A stretch of DNA of 64,000 nt from Paulinella micropora (taxonomy: Eukaryota > Cercozoa > Imbricatea > Euglyphida > Paulinellidae), in the NCBI GenBank assembly GCA_019918135.1, contig WBZZ01005292.1:1-64000 (forward strand), in the 5' to 3' direction. The translations under genes were made by a program, and so were the position numbers. Below the pieces are notes generated by a model that saw only the letters and a program-made list of their open reading frames with translations, made no database searches and was not told the DNA's origin. Below, piece after piece: positions 41,196-50,844 of this stretch (positions within the stretch are counted from its first letter, which is position 1; each line of letters opens with the position of its first letter).

Positions 41196-41763
41196 TTAAC
41201 AAAAAAAGAACTCGACTGACGGTTTTGCAAAGAAAGAAAGCCTTGTCCTAACTCTTCCAGTACAAGAACTTACTGGTCCGTGGCCATGGTACATCTGCCA
41301 GAGCGGCCGCAAGAGATACGGAGCCCTATCCTTGAGTGACCTCCAGTTGCGCATGGCATAGGCCAGGCCTGGTTGTTTCATGTAGGTTCTGTCGATATCG
41401 TCCCCTGTCAAGCAGTTGGCGAGGAGGGCCGCGTCTTTTTGTAAGCAGGTATAAAGCTGGTGCGTAACCTCGGCCACTTGTTTTAACGGGTACGCTGCGC
41501 CGGGCTTTTGATGGGTCTCTCACTGATGGGTCTCGCACTGGCCGAAATCTCGCAGAAAAGCTTTCCAGTACACGTCGCGGTTGTCGGCGGGGGGGAAAGT
41601 TCAGGGGGCTGTGCCAAAACCAGATCACCCGCATCCACAGCTTCTCTGTGTGTACAGGCTCGCGCTGTATCGCGCGCTGTGTAGCACAACACTCGTCGCC
41701 ACAAAAGTGCTTGCGGCACGGGTAGACATAGCGTGTTTCCCCGTGTATCTGAACCTCGTTCAT
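41196..41763 (-). pseudogene. Broken gene B, unidentified, Cys-rich N-terminus
   Basis: Starts at ATG 41763 (MNEVQIHGETRYVYPC) with a Cys/His-rich stretch (CRKHFCGDECC). After about 58 codons the frame is lost at a run of seven C (41588-41594 on the plus strand, as G). The next frame reads DNRDVYWKAFLRDFGQ, reaches a TGA inside a 15-base tandem duplication (GAGACCCATCA twice), and continues in the same frame as VAEVTHQLYTCLQKDAALLA and LRPLWQMYHGHG. The 3' end merges with R2-like sequence near 41200. One indel and one in-frame duplication would explain both lesions. The start codon lies 4 bases beyond the stop of gene A. Confidence 0.6.
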
Positions 41764-41767
41764 TCTC

Positions 41768-42143
41768 TTAAAATACCCAGGGGTCCAGGGCGAGCAGAAA
41801 CGAGAGCAGCTTGTCCGTGTTAGTGCGTAGTAACAGCGGCACCGTCTCTGCGCTTCCCTCGACGCGAATTCCTTCCTTGGCTCCGGCAGCGGAGGGGTCT
41901 GCTACTGTTCGCAAGAGGGGTGAGTCCACCACGGGGTAGTTGACCGGCGGTAGCTGCTAGTGTTGCCCCGGTGCGAAAGACCAGAGTTAGTGCGTTCGTC
42001 GTCCCGTCGTCGTCCTCCTCCAGGGCGGGCACTTGTTCCGACCACGAGAGTTCAGCTGGTTTGTGTCGCTTCGGGGATGGGGAGGCTCTGGCTCTTGGCC
42101 GAGGTGTCTGACATATTTGGCTGATCTTGTCCTTCTGGCTCAT
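41768..42143 (-). pseudogene. Broken gene A, unidentified, upstream of gene B
   Basis: Begins MSQKDKISQICQTPRPRARA from ATG 42143, with a basic, proline-rich, then acidic N-terminus. Near 41960 the protein-like reading changes frame: the first frame becomes Arg/Ser-rich, while another reads QLPPVNYPVVDSPLLRTVAD and LLLRTNTDKLLSFLLALDPW and ends at TAA 41768-41770. That frame has a TAG just before QLPP. Genes A and B lie head to tail with a 4-base gap and both are broken, so the locus appears to be decaying as a unit. Confidence 0.55.
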
Positions 42144-42196
42144 AGCCTCCTTAAATACCCAGCGTACACGCAGCACACACACACGACCGTATACAC

Positions 42197-42223
42197 AGCA
42201 CAGACCTGTAGCTGGTCTGTGCT
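42197..42223. terminator. Perfect 10-bp hairpin, terminator or promoter element
   Basis: AGCACAGACC and GGTCTGTGCT pair exactly around TGTAGCT, followed on the plus strand by ACTTTTATT. It lies 54 bases upstream of gene A. Giant viruses often end transcripts at hairpins, which would suit a transcript coming from either side; a role in the promoter of gene A is the alternative. Confidence 0.4.
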
Positions 42224-44474
42224 ACTTTTATTGGGGGGAGGCTCAGTTGAGGCGTTTCATCTATTTCTTTGGTAGCTTCTGCGCTCTCCCCCTCCCCCCT
42301 TACCCTTCCCCTGTTCTTTGAGCCCCCCGGGCTCAGGGGGCTCAAGGGAAGGAAGGAAAAAGGGGAGGGGGGGGGCGCCCCCCCTTGTGGGCTCCCCTAA
42401 AAAAAGTTTACTTATTTTTGCTACCCTCCAGCCCGCGCCAACGTGCTGGCTGCAATGTAAGACAGTCGAGCTTTAATCCATCGTATCTTGTACTTTCTTG
42501 GTGCATTTGCTAGCCCCCGGATGCCAAGCCTAAGACGGTCGAGATTTGATTAGAAAAATATGTAATTTTTTAGCGCGCCCCTTCCCTCTCCCTTCCGCCT
42601 CACCATGTCTACTCCGTCTTCCTTCTCACCGCTGCTCCTCCTTCTACCCTACCCCCGTCCATTTGCTAGCCCTCTGGTGCCAAAGCCTAAGATTGTCGAA
42701 TTTTAATTCAGAGTAGATTGTACTTTTTCAGCGCGCCCCTCCCCCCTCCCTTCTCTTTGCCGCTTTCCCTCTCACCGCCGCACCTTGTTCTTTCAGACAG
42801 GCGCACAAGGGGGGGGAGGGGTCTGCTGTTCGTTCAGACAAGTGCATGGATTGGAGGGCCCGGCAGGCTCTCCCTCGCCCCCTCTCTCTCCCAGTAGTTC
42901 TCTGACGGGTATTGGGATCATCTCGTTTTCCTCCCCCCCCCTCACTTTCCCTTTTCTTCTATCATCCCCTCTTACTCTCTCTTCCCCCCTTCCCTTTGCC
43001 TTCCCCGAAAACGTCAGATTTCTCTGCTAGCCTCCGGAACGGCCCCAGCTAAATTTAGCGCCAGATTGTGCCGTCCGGAGGTAGGGTGCGTCCGGCAGGG
43101 TCCAGCCGGGCAGTACGTCTTAGCCTTCCCGGGGAAACAGCCGTAAGCACGAATTTGGCGCCAAAATCTACTTGCGCAAAAAGAAAATCACACACAGACG
43201 CTCGGCTGGGCCGCCATGAGGAAGGCGTTCTCCCCTTCCCTCTCACCCTCGTCGTCCCTCTCACTTTCGTCGCCCCTCTCACTTTCGTTGCCCCTCTCAC
43301 CTTTGTCCTCTGCTTATTCCTCCCCCCCTCCCCTCGTCCATTGTTTGCGCGTCCCAAAAAAAATTGTTGCTTGCCACTTTTCATATTTCCGCAGATATTT
43401 CCGCATATCCTTGCAGAGGGGAGAGGCAAGGAAGGAGGAGCAGGGCGCGCCAAGAAAATGTAATTTACGCTGAATTAAAGCTCGACGGTGTCCTGTCCGT
43501 GCCATAGCTCGGTCACAGTGCGCAAGACCTGCGGAAATATGAAAAGATCTGCGGAATTTTTTTTTGCCCGACAACAAAAAAAACAGACGAGGGGAAGAAG
43601 GGGGAGAGGGAGTAGAGGGGAGAGAGGAAGAGGGGTAGGGGCGCGCTTCGCCGGTGTACACGAAGAATCACGCAAAAAAAATCCCTGACAAAATTTTAAT
43701 CTTGGCGCTGAGAACCAAGAGAGGGAGCGAGAAAGGGAAAGGGACGCGCCAAGAGAGTGCGAAAAAGAATACGCTGAATCAAAGCCCGACGGTCTTACAC
43801 TTGGGCACTGAAAACTAGGAGAGGAGCACCGTGCCCCAGCACGACCCTGCGGCGGATGGATGGGCGGTGGTCAATCGCCAGGACAAAAGCCTCACTACTC
43901 CGACGGCGTCCTGTCCGTGCCATGGCTCGACCGAGGGAGGAAGAGAAAGGGGGGAAGAAGGGGGCGGGATGTGCTGTCCCCCCGTCCTCTCTCACTGTCT
44001 GAGAATCGGGAGCGGGAGCAGGAGAAGGAGGGCAGGGGCGCGCTAGAAAATCACGCGAAAAAAGAAATCCAGGACAAAGATGTAATCTTGGCACCGAAGA
44101 CTAAGAGAGGAGGGGGCCGGGGGGGGGGGGGGGGTTAGTGGAGGCGTTGCATGCATTTATTTCGTTCGTAGCTCTGCGCCATTCATCCTTCCCCTCCCCT
44201 GCCTTTTGAGCCCCCCAAGCTCAAAGAGAGTAGGGGTAGAGGATGGGGGGGGAAGGCACAAGATTAATGTAAAGGGGAGGGGGGGGGGCGCCAAGAGAGT
44301 GCGAAAAAGAATACGCTGAATTAAAGCTCGACGGTCTTACACTTAGAGGCACCGTGCTTCAAGCACGACCCTGCAGCGGATGGTACTGCCCCAGTGGTAA
44401 ATGTGCTAGGAGGACAAGGGTTTCACTACCCCCGACGGCGTCCAGTCTATGCCATGGCTCGGCCATCGTGCGCA
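42224..44474. repeat. R5, R9, diverged R1, R4, composite unit
   Basis: R5 at 42240-42340, R9 without the full hairpin at 42385-42445, four diverged R1 copies in C/T-rich sequence (42445-42740), a C/T tract, an R4 unit (43010-43310), R3 (43320-43430) and the composite R1-R2 unit with purine tract (43440-43680). Inverted R1 and truncated R2 follow at 43690-43930, a run of 16 G at 44119-44134, R5 at 44140-44220 and R1/R2 at 44310-44470. No gene seen. Confidence 0.7.
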
Positions 44475-45640
44475 AGGTCAGAAAATATGCACAGAAATCT
44501 GACAAATTTTTAATATTGGCACTGAGAAGTAGGAGAGAGAGAGAGAAAGGGTACAGGGGAGGGTGGACACCAAGAAAGTACGAAAAAGACCACGCTGAAT
44601 TAAAGCTTGACAAGGCATTACACTTGACACTTGCAACGGCACCCTCCTCAGAGCGGGAAACAAAAATAAGTAAACTTTTCTTGGAGCCTACCGATGGGGG
44701 AGGGAAGGTGGAGGGTAAGGGCGCCAAGAGAGTGCGAAAAAGAATGCGCTGAATTAAAGCTCGACGGTCTTACATTGGGGAACTGAAAACTAGGAGCAGG
44801 GCACTTACGCTGAATTAAAGCTTGACGGTCTTACACTCAGGGGCACCGTGCCCCAGCACGACCCACAACGAAGGAAACAGACGAGGGGGAAAGAGGAAGG
44901 GAGAAAGAAAGGGACGGGATGTGCATCCCCTCCGCTCCCCCCCCCCCTTCGTCCCTCCTCAGAGCGCGTGCAAACGCGTTCCGAATTTTTTTTCCACTTT
45001 TCATATTTCCGCAGATATTTCCGCAGATCTTGCAGAGGGAAGAGGCAGGGGCGCGCCAAGAAAACGTAATTTACGCTGAATTAAAGCTCGACAAGGCATT
45101 GCACTTGACACTTGCAAAGGCACTCTCAGGCTGCCGCAGCATCCGGCCCACTCGACGGTCCTACACTTGAGCACTGAAAACTAGGAGCTGAGGACCGTGC
45201 TCCAGCACGACCCTGCGCGAATGGTACTGCCCCCGTGGTCAATGTGCTAGGAGGATAAGAGCCCCTCACTTATCCCGACGGCGTCCTGTCCGTGCCATAG
45301 CTCGGCCACTGTGCGCAGGGTCAGAAAAATGTGAACAGAGGGGAGGCCGACCTGTGGAGGCGTTGCATGTATTTATTTCTTTTGCAGCTTCTGCGCCCTT
45401 CCCCTCCCCCCTGCTCCTTGAGCCTCTAGAACGGTCCCAGCTACATTTGACGCCCAATTGTGCCGTCCGGAGGTAGGGTGTGTGATACGGTCGAAAAAGG
45501 CAGTACGTCTTAGCTTCCCCGGGGAAACGTCCGTAAGCGCCAATTTGGCGCCAAAATCTACTTGCGCAAAAAAAAACTCCCACACAGACGCTCGGCTGGG
45601 CCGCCGTGAGGAAGACCTGTTGTAGCCCTCCCTCTCACTC
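44475..45640. repeat. Long duplicated block, partner at 1810-3240
   Basis: See the partner for shared markers. Here the R8 segment present in the partner is nearly absent: only CCTCCTCAGAGCGGGA..GGAGCCTACCGATGGGGG remains at 44640-44700. That shows either loss here or insertion in the partner. It ends in R5 and the start of an R4 unit whose GTGATACGGTCGAAAAAGGC differs from the partner. Confidence 0.75.
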
Positions 45641-47512
45641 TCATCGCCCCTCTCACTCTCGTCGCCCCTCTCACTCTCATCGCCCCTCTCACTCTCGTCG
45701 CCCCTCTCACCTTCGTCGCCCCTCTCACCTTCGTCGCCCCTCTCACCTTCGTCGCCCCCTCCCCTTTGCTCTGCACCTCCCTGTCTCTAGGGAAGGTGAG
45801 AGGGCCGAAAAACATTTTCGTGCGAGTGAAAAGCGTACCGTTTCTCCCTGCGGGAAAACGTCCGATCTCTCTACTAGCCTCCGGAACAGCCCCAGCTAAA
45901 TTTGGCGCCAAATTGTGCCGTCCGGAGGTAGGGTGCGTAATACGGTCCAGCCGGGCAGTACGTCTTAGCTTTCCCGGGAAACAGCCGTAAGCACCAATTT
46001 GGCGCCAAAATCTACTTGCGCAAAAAGAAAATCATACACAGACGCTCGGCTGGGCCGCCGTGAGGAAGACCTGTTGTAGCCCTTCCCTCTCACTCTCGTC
46101 GCCCCTCTCACTTTCGTCGCCCCTCTCACCTTTGTCGCCCCTCTCACCTTCGTCGCCCCGCTCCCCTTTGCTCTGCACCTCCCTGCCTCTAGGGAAGGTG
46201 TGTTAACTTTGTCGAGTTTCAATTCAGCGTGGACGTTTCTTGCACTTTCTTGGCGCTCCGGCCCTTTTCCTCTCTTCTTTAGATTTGTTTTGTGCCTTCC
46301 CCTCGACTTCCCCCCACCTTCTGAGCCCGGGGGGCTCAAAGAGTAAGGGGCAGAATTGCAACGAAACTATTTTCCTGGCCTTGCGCACGGTGGCGCGAGC
46401 TATAGCACAGGCGTTGCCGGCCGGTGTTCTGACATAGGCTACCGCAATAATATGAAGTGGGCCAGATGCTGCGGCAGCCTGAGGGTGCCGTTGCAAGTGT
46501 CAAGTGTAATGCCTTGTCGAGCTTTAATTCAGCGTAAATTACATTTTCTTGGCGCGCTCCCTTCTCAGTGCCAAGCCTGAGATTTTGTCAGGGATTTTAT
46601 TTTGCGCTATTTTTCTTGTAAATTCTTAGCGCGCCCCCAGTTCTACGAAACAACGAAGCACTGCCTTTTCCGGTCGTATCATAGTCGTGCCAAACTTAGC
46701 GCCAAATGAACGGACCGCGGGGTTTTAGCGGTCGTTTTTCCGTGGAAAGAAACGCGCGCCAAAATATTTTTTTTGTTGCGCAAATGACAAATCTTGCGCA
46801 CTTTTGTTCCCTTCGGAGGGAGGAGGGAGCGGGAAGATAAGGGGGAGGGGGGAGAAGAAGGGGGGCGGGGAAAAAAGGGGGAAGAGAAGAGAACGGGGGC
46901 GCCACTCTCTCTCGCCCCCCCCCCTCTTCCCTCTTTCTTGCTTCTTCCCTCCGTTCCCCCTCCCCTTTTTTTCTTCTGCAAGAGGATTTTTCTCTTTCTC
47001 TTTCCCTCTTCTTTTTTTTGCACAAAGTTTGTCGCCAAATTTGCGTATGTGTGCGCATGGAATGATATGGCCGGAAAGTGCAGTATTGCCAGAAAAGCCT
47101 GGAACGCTGCCTTTTTCTGCCATATCACACGCACGGACCGCCGAGCCACCTTCGCTAAAAGCGCCAAGAATCTACAAAACAGATTAATAAAAAAATCATT
47201 GACAAAGTTTTAATTTTAGCACTGAAAACTAAAAGAGGGATAGGGAAGAGGCAGCGGAGGGGAGAGAGCACGAATTGTCTTAGTCACCCTCCTCCTTCAT
47301 GCGGGAGAGAAAAAGGGGGGGGGGTGCTCTGCATTGGGGGCTTAGTTGAGGCGTTTCATGTATTTTTTTTGTAGCTTCTGCGCTCTCCCCCTCCCCCCTT
47401 GCCCTTCCCGGTTCTCTGAGCCCCCCGGGCTCAGGGGGCTCAGGGAGGGAGGAAGAAAAAAAAGTGGGGGGGGGGCGCCCCCCCCCCTGTGGGCTCCCAA
47501 AGAAAGTTCACT
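45641..47512. repeat. R4 pair, R1, R6, R7, R5
   Basis: R4 units at 45540-45960 and 45960-46200, with about eight and four minisatellite copies, then R1 (46205-46260), an R5 dyad, R1 (46480-46560 and 46570-46640), R6 (46685-46800), a C/T tract, R7 (47063), inverted R1 (47190-47230) and R5 (47340-47450). No gene seen. Confidence 0.7.
47063..47127. repeat. R7 palindrome, copy 8
   Basis: Arms TGATATGGCCGGAAAGTGCAG and CTGCCTTTTTCTGCCATATCA; the left arm carries two changes that weaken the stem. Confidence 0.7.
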
Positions 47513-47608
47513 TAATTTAACCTGGTCACTTTGTGCCCAGGTACAGGCATGGCCCTGCCCTTGGCTTTTATGAGCCCTGTCTCGACTACAAACTCCGCCT
47601 AAGTCCGG
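47513..47608 (+). mobile_element. Solo Fanzor 5' flank
   Basis: Reverse complement of 28646-28738, the sequence just upstream of the Fanzor start, with scattered substitutions. No Fanzor coding sequence follows. It adjoins an R5/C-G tract and TGTGGGCTCCC, similar to what borders the intact unit (TGCGGGCTC on its own strand). It is either a remnant after loss of the gene or a non-autonomous end. Confidence 0.7.
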
Positions 47609-47734
47609 GGAACAAGGCCCCTCTCCCCTGCCTCTCCTAGTTCTCAGTGCTAAGTGTAAGACTTTGTCGAGTTTTAATTAAAAAAAACTTTTTTTTGAAT
47701 TTTCTTGGCGCGCCCCTGCTCTTTCCCCCCAGGG

Positions 47735-48790
47735 CGTGGGCTGAAGAGACCGTTTACGCCGCAACAGGCGAAAGGCCTGGCGAAAAACCACAACATTAAC
47801 ACTAAGCAATCTTTGTTCCTGGTGCTGTACGAGGAGCCAGAATTGGCCTTTTGTCCACTTTCATCCGACGTGGAGGTACGCACTGATTTCACTACCATTG
47901 TGCTCGTGTCTCTGGATACAGAGAGCAAACTTTCAGAATCTCAGCAAGCACACCAATGCCTGCGCAAGCTCGCAGAGAGCCACAGGCTGCAGTCGCTGTA
48001 CCAGTCCAACCGCAAAAAATTGACCTGTTACAGCAAAATGTCCAGCGAGTCAGCTGGTGGTCCCCGTCCCAAAATTTGGTGTATAAATTTGGCCAGCTGG
48101 ATGGCGGAGCTTGGCAGTGCGTGGACAGGCTGGCAGGGGACAGCGCGCGGCTTACCATGGGCCAAATGGCGGACGCATGGGAGAAATGGGCGGACGACAT
48201 GCAACAATGGCAAGCTCAACAAAAAGCGTGGCAATACCTCGCTGCCTACCAGGTCCAGAAGGCTGCGCAGGAGTCCGCCGGGTAATCCCTCTGGGCGAAA
48301 CGAAAGCACAAGCGGTCGCGCCAGTCTTTGTGCCCACACCCGGCGACCAATGGATTTTCCTGGATAACGATACAGCTAGCCCTGCCCTGGGGGGTACGAT
48401 GACGCTCAAGCTCGTGCGCCCCTCCAGAGCGCTAACTGTCGACGAGAACAGGCACTGGTCGTAGTGGTCAGCTCCACGCTGCTGGAGCTCGAGGAGGATC
48501 CGCAAAACCTGCACGCGGCCCTGGGCGTGCTGACGCTGACACCAGACAGTCCACCAGCAGACAGTCCGCCAGCAAGCAGCCCACCGCTAGCATACAGCCC
48601 ACCGCCGCTGTGCTGTGCTGCCTGCGGCCGCGCCGAAGCCACGAAATTGCGCTCCTGTGGCTCGTGCCACGCCAGGCTCTATTGCAACCGGCACTGCCAA
48701 AACGCTCACTGGCGCGCGGGGCACCGTCAGGAGTGCCAGAGCCCCGCGCTCAAGCAGGCCGTGCTGCTAGGCACGCCGCAGAGTTATTGA
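47735..48790 (+). pseudogene. MYND zinc-finger gene with several frameshifts
   Basis: Four protein-like segments follow in order in changing frames: NHNINTKQSLFLVLYEEPEL (to about 48000), MGQMADAWEKWADDMQQWQA (to about 48275), FVPTPGDQWIFLDNDTASPA (to about 48440), and a Pro/Ser-rich linker followed by a MYND finger. The finger reads CCAACG, then SCGSCHARLYCNRHCQNAHW, RAGHRQEC, with the family's Cys/His spacing. MYND fingers bind proline-rich partners. There is no ATG at the 5' end, where the frame enters from R1. The last frame meets TGA at 48788-48790. The number of lesions indicates a pseudogene unless the sequence is error-prone here. Confidence 0.75.
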
Positions 48791-49123
48791 CGGCAGCGCC
48801 GCCGCCTGCTTCCACAATTGAACGACCTCACGGTCATGCGCCTCGTCCTGCAACGCTGCGTGTTGGAGCTGGCGTGCGATCCGAACTTTAGTGACGACAC
48901 GGGTGATGATGATGATGACACTGGTGAGGACACTAGTGACTCGCCAATCGGCGAATTCTTGGGCCAAGCGGCCGAGGACGCGCTCAACGACTGGCTGTCG
49001 GCGCGCCAAGCCTGGCTCAAGCGCTGGCCGGCCGACGCGCTGGAACCCGAGGTGCGCGCCTGGGTGCCCTGGTTGTTGCAGCCATTCCTGCACGTGATGC
49101 AAGACTTTTACGACCGGGGCTGA
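48791..49123 (+). CDS. Acidic tail ORF, in frame with the MYND segment
   Basis: Immediately after the TGA at 48788-48790 the same frame stays open to 49123. It reads NDLTVMRLVLQRCVLELACD, a Asp/Glu-rich run with DDDDD, then a helical segment (QAAEDALNDWLSARQAWLKR). It may be the C-terminus of the MYND protein separated by a point stop, or a separate gene of 95 codons starting at ATG 48836. An R1-like TTTGTCGAGTTTTAATTAA lies about 25 bases after its stop, as it does after the RING gene. Confidence 0.5.
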   Translation, partial: RQRRRLLPQLNDLTVMRLVLQRCVLELACDPNFSDDTGDDDDDTGEDTSDSPIGEFLGQAAEDALNDWLSARQAWLKRWPADALEPEVRAWVPWLLQPFLHVMQDFYDRG

Positions 49124-49372
49124 CAGGGAGCAGGAGAGCGTACACTAAAGACTTTGTCGAGTTTTAATTAACACAATTTTTTCTGCACAAAATTTGTTGC
49201 TAAATTTGCGTATGTATGCGCCTGGCATGATATGGCCGAAAAAGGCAGTATTGCCAAAAAGCCTAGGAACACTGTCTTTTTCGGCCATATCACTTTCTCT
49301 TCCCTGTTCCATTCGTTAGCCCCCGGTGCCAATTCTAAGAGTGAGTGTCGAAATTTAATTCATTTTTTTAAT
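49124..49372. promoter_or_regulatory. Intergenic: R1, R7, R1-like leader
   Basis: Short gap between genes in the same direction. R1 core at 49149-49170 (possible 3' end of the previous transcript), R7 at 49228-49292, then a diverged R1 (AGCCCCCGGTGCCAATTCTA, GTGTCGAAATTTAATTC) ending 15-20 bases before the next start (49373). It shows R1 both behind and ahead of real genes. Confidence 0.45.
49228..49292. repeat. R7 palindrome, copy 9
   Basis: Arms TGATATGGCCGAAAAAGGCAG and TGTCTTTTTCGGCCATATCA; this copy is in a short intergenic gap between likely genes. Confidence 0.75.
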
Positions 49373-49810
49373 ATGGCCGGACGCAAGCGCAAGTTGCGCG
49401 ATGATGTCAATAACATTGAGTCCCCTGCTGCCGTGCGAGCCAATAATACCAAGCTGCGGCAGCAGCTGTCTTCTCGACCAGAAGTGCGTCTGAGCGCCGA
49501 AGAGCGCAGCAAAGCCGAGCTGTGGCTGCGCTCGCTGCAGTATCAGATCCAGCACGGCCTGCAAACCATAGTGCTGGACGCAACGACCCTCGGGGACCGC
49601 CCCCGCGTGCTCAAGCCCCTGGCCAAAGCCATGCAGAAGTACCAAGGCAGGTTCGACTTGCAGCTACGCCTCCACGAGGAAAAGGCAGCAGAGCACGCCC
49701 GCGAACAAGGCAGGGCTGACAGTTATCACGCAACAGTAACGGACGACTCGCGTTGGTCGACTGCCAGCAAGCCAGAATTGTGCTTGCTGGTGGTCCAGTC
49801 CGCAACCTAG
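49373..49810 (+). CDS. Hypothetical protein, 145 aa, basic N-terminus
   Basis: 145 residues from ATG 49373. The N-terminus MAGRKRKLRDD could be a nuclear signal. The middle is helical and charged (SAEERSKAELWLRSLQYQIQ, QGRFDLQLRLHEEKAAEHAR). Family not recognised. The next gene starts 3 bases after its stop, and that gene's frame is open back to 49753, so a frameshifted fusion of the two cannot be fully excluded. Confidence 0.7.
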   Translation: MAGRKRKLRDDVNNIESPAAVRANNTKLRQQLSSRPEVRLSAEERSKAELWLRSLQYQIQHGLQTIVLDATTLGDRPRVLKPLAKAMQKYQGRFDLQLRLHEEKAAEHAREQGRADSYHATVTDDSRWSTASKPELCLLVVQSAT

Positions 49811-49812
49811 CT

Positions 49813-50664
49813 ATGGTGAACAGTTTTGCTTGCACCGCGTCGTCGCAACGCCAATACAAAGATGGCGACTACTACTCATCGGACGACGAAGAGGAGATAC
49901 CCGAGGGGGTGAGGCTCGAATACACGCTGGAACCTCGCAGAGCTCACGTCGATCGCAACAAGCTCCAGCACCTAACCACAACGCGTGCCCAAGACCTCCA
50001 GGTGGTACTGTATGGTTCTGGCCAGGAGGATCTGCACTTGCCCGGCTGCGATTGGACCACCGACGAATATCCGTTCTTGACTTGTGTTAAGCTTGGCTTT
50101 CGCGCGGGCGCCGACGCCCGCGCGAAACGCATCTTGCAAGAAGCAGCCGGATTGGCGCCCGAAACGGCGCGCTTGGTCATGGAGTATGTGCCCACGAGCT
50201 GCATTGTAACTGGCAGCGGGCTCAGCGATAACCTGTGCGTGCTGGATTACGATGAAAATAATGATGAACGTGACCTTAAGACGGGCGCATTGGAACTGGA
50301 CGGGTTTGTCCTGTGCAGCGATGTACCTGGCGCCCTCTCTGATTTTCTGCATGAGTTCTCAAACCGGAAGCTGCGGTTGTTAAACTGTACGCTCGAGTGC
50401 GGCGTGGACGCCAGGACTTGGGCCAGAGCTCTGCAATCGCTGGTCTGGGGTTTGAACGAACTTTCTTTGCGCGGCTGTGACTTTGTCGACGACCGCTTTG
50501 TCGCCCAGGCGCTGGAACCCATAGGCCACGGAACGAGCTGGCCCATGAAGCTGCGCTTGCAGCGCCTGGACCTACGCGGCACCAAGCTCACTCCAGACCA
50601 GCTGGCACAGCTACACAAGTGGAATAAGAAGAAGGCTGTTTGCCTCTTCGACCTAGTATATTAA
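49813..50664 (+). CDS. Leucine-rich-repeat-like protein, 283 aa
   Basis: 283 residues from ATG 49813. An acidic N-terminal region (YYSSDDEEEIPE) is followed by a mixed domain and then C-terminal repeats with LRR spacing: LRLLNCTLECG, LNELSLRGCDFVDDRFVAQA and LQRLDLRGTKLTPDQLAQLH, like ribonuclease-inhibitor-type LRRs. Such domains bind proteins; in giant viruses they often accompany F-box or ubiquitin-related functions, but no F-box is evident here. It follows the 145-aa gene after 2 bases, so the two are probably co-transcribed. AT-rich sequence (TTAATTAATTAAT) follows the stop. Confidence 0.8.
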   Translation: MVNSFACTASSQRQYKDGDYYSSDDEEEIPEGVRLEYTLEPRRAHVDRNKLQHLTTTRAQDLQVVLYGSGQEDLHLPGCDWTTDEYPFLTCVKLGFRAGADARAKRILQEAAGLAPETARLVMEYVPTSCIVTGSGLSDNLCVLDYDENNDERDLKTGALELDGFVLCSDVPGALSDFLHEFSNRKLRLLNCTLECGVDARTWARALQSLVWGLNELSLRGCDFVDDRFVAQALEPIGHGTSWPMKLRLQRLDLRGTKLTPDQLAQLHKWNKKKAVCLFDLVY

Positions 50665-50718
50665 TTAATTAATCGAGGGGATCATCCATTCTCTCTCCCC
50701 CTTTTTTTTTCAAACGTG

Positions 50719-50844
50719 CTCATTAAATATGTACCCCGGCCTGACAAGAGCGGCGCAGTGGACGGCGTCACCGATGGGGTGGACGTCGACGTCGCGCTCG
50801 GGAGAAGTAAGCCCGTGTTGCTAGCGCTAGTGCTTTGGCTCTGA
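50719..50844 (+). pseudogene. Possible short gene fragment
   Basis: An open frame without ATG reads IKYVPRPDKSGAVDGVTDGV then DVALGRSKPVLLALVLWL and stops at TGA 50842-50844. It is not repeat-derived. An overlapping 32-codon frame does start with ATG (50729) but is Thr/Ser-rich. Low confidence. Confidence 0.25.

Noticed and set aside
42160..42200. CACACACACA-rich stretch as a microsatellite of note
   Set aside because: Too short and imperfect to be informative.
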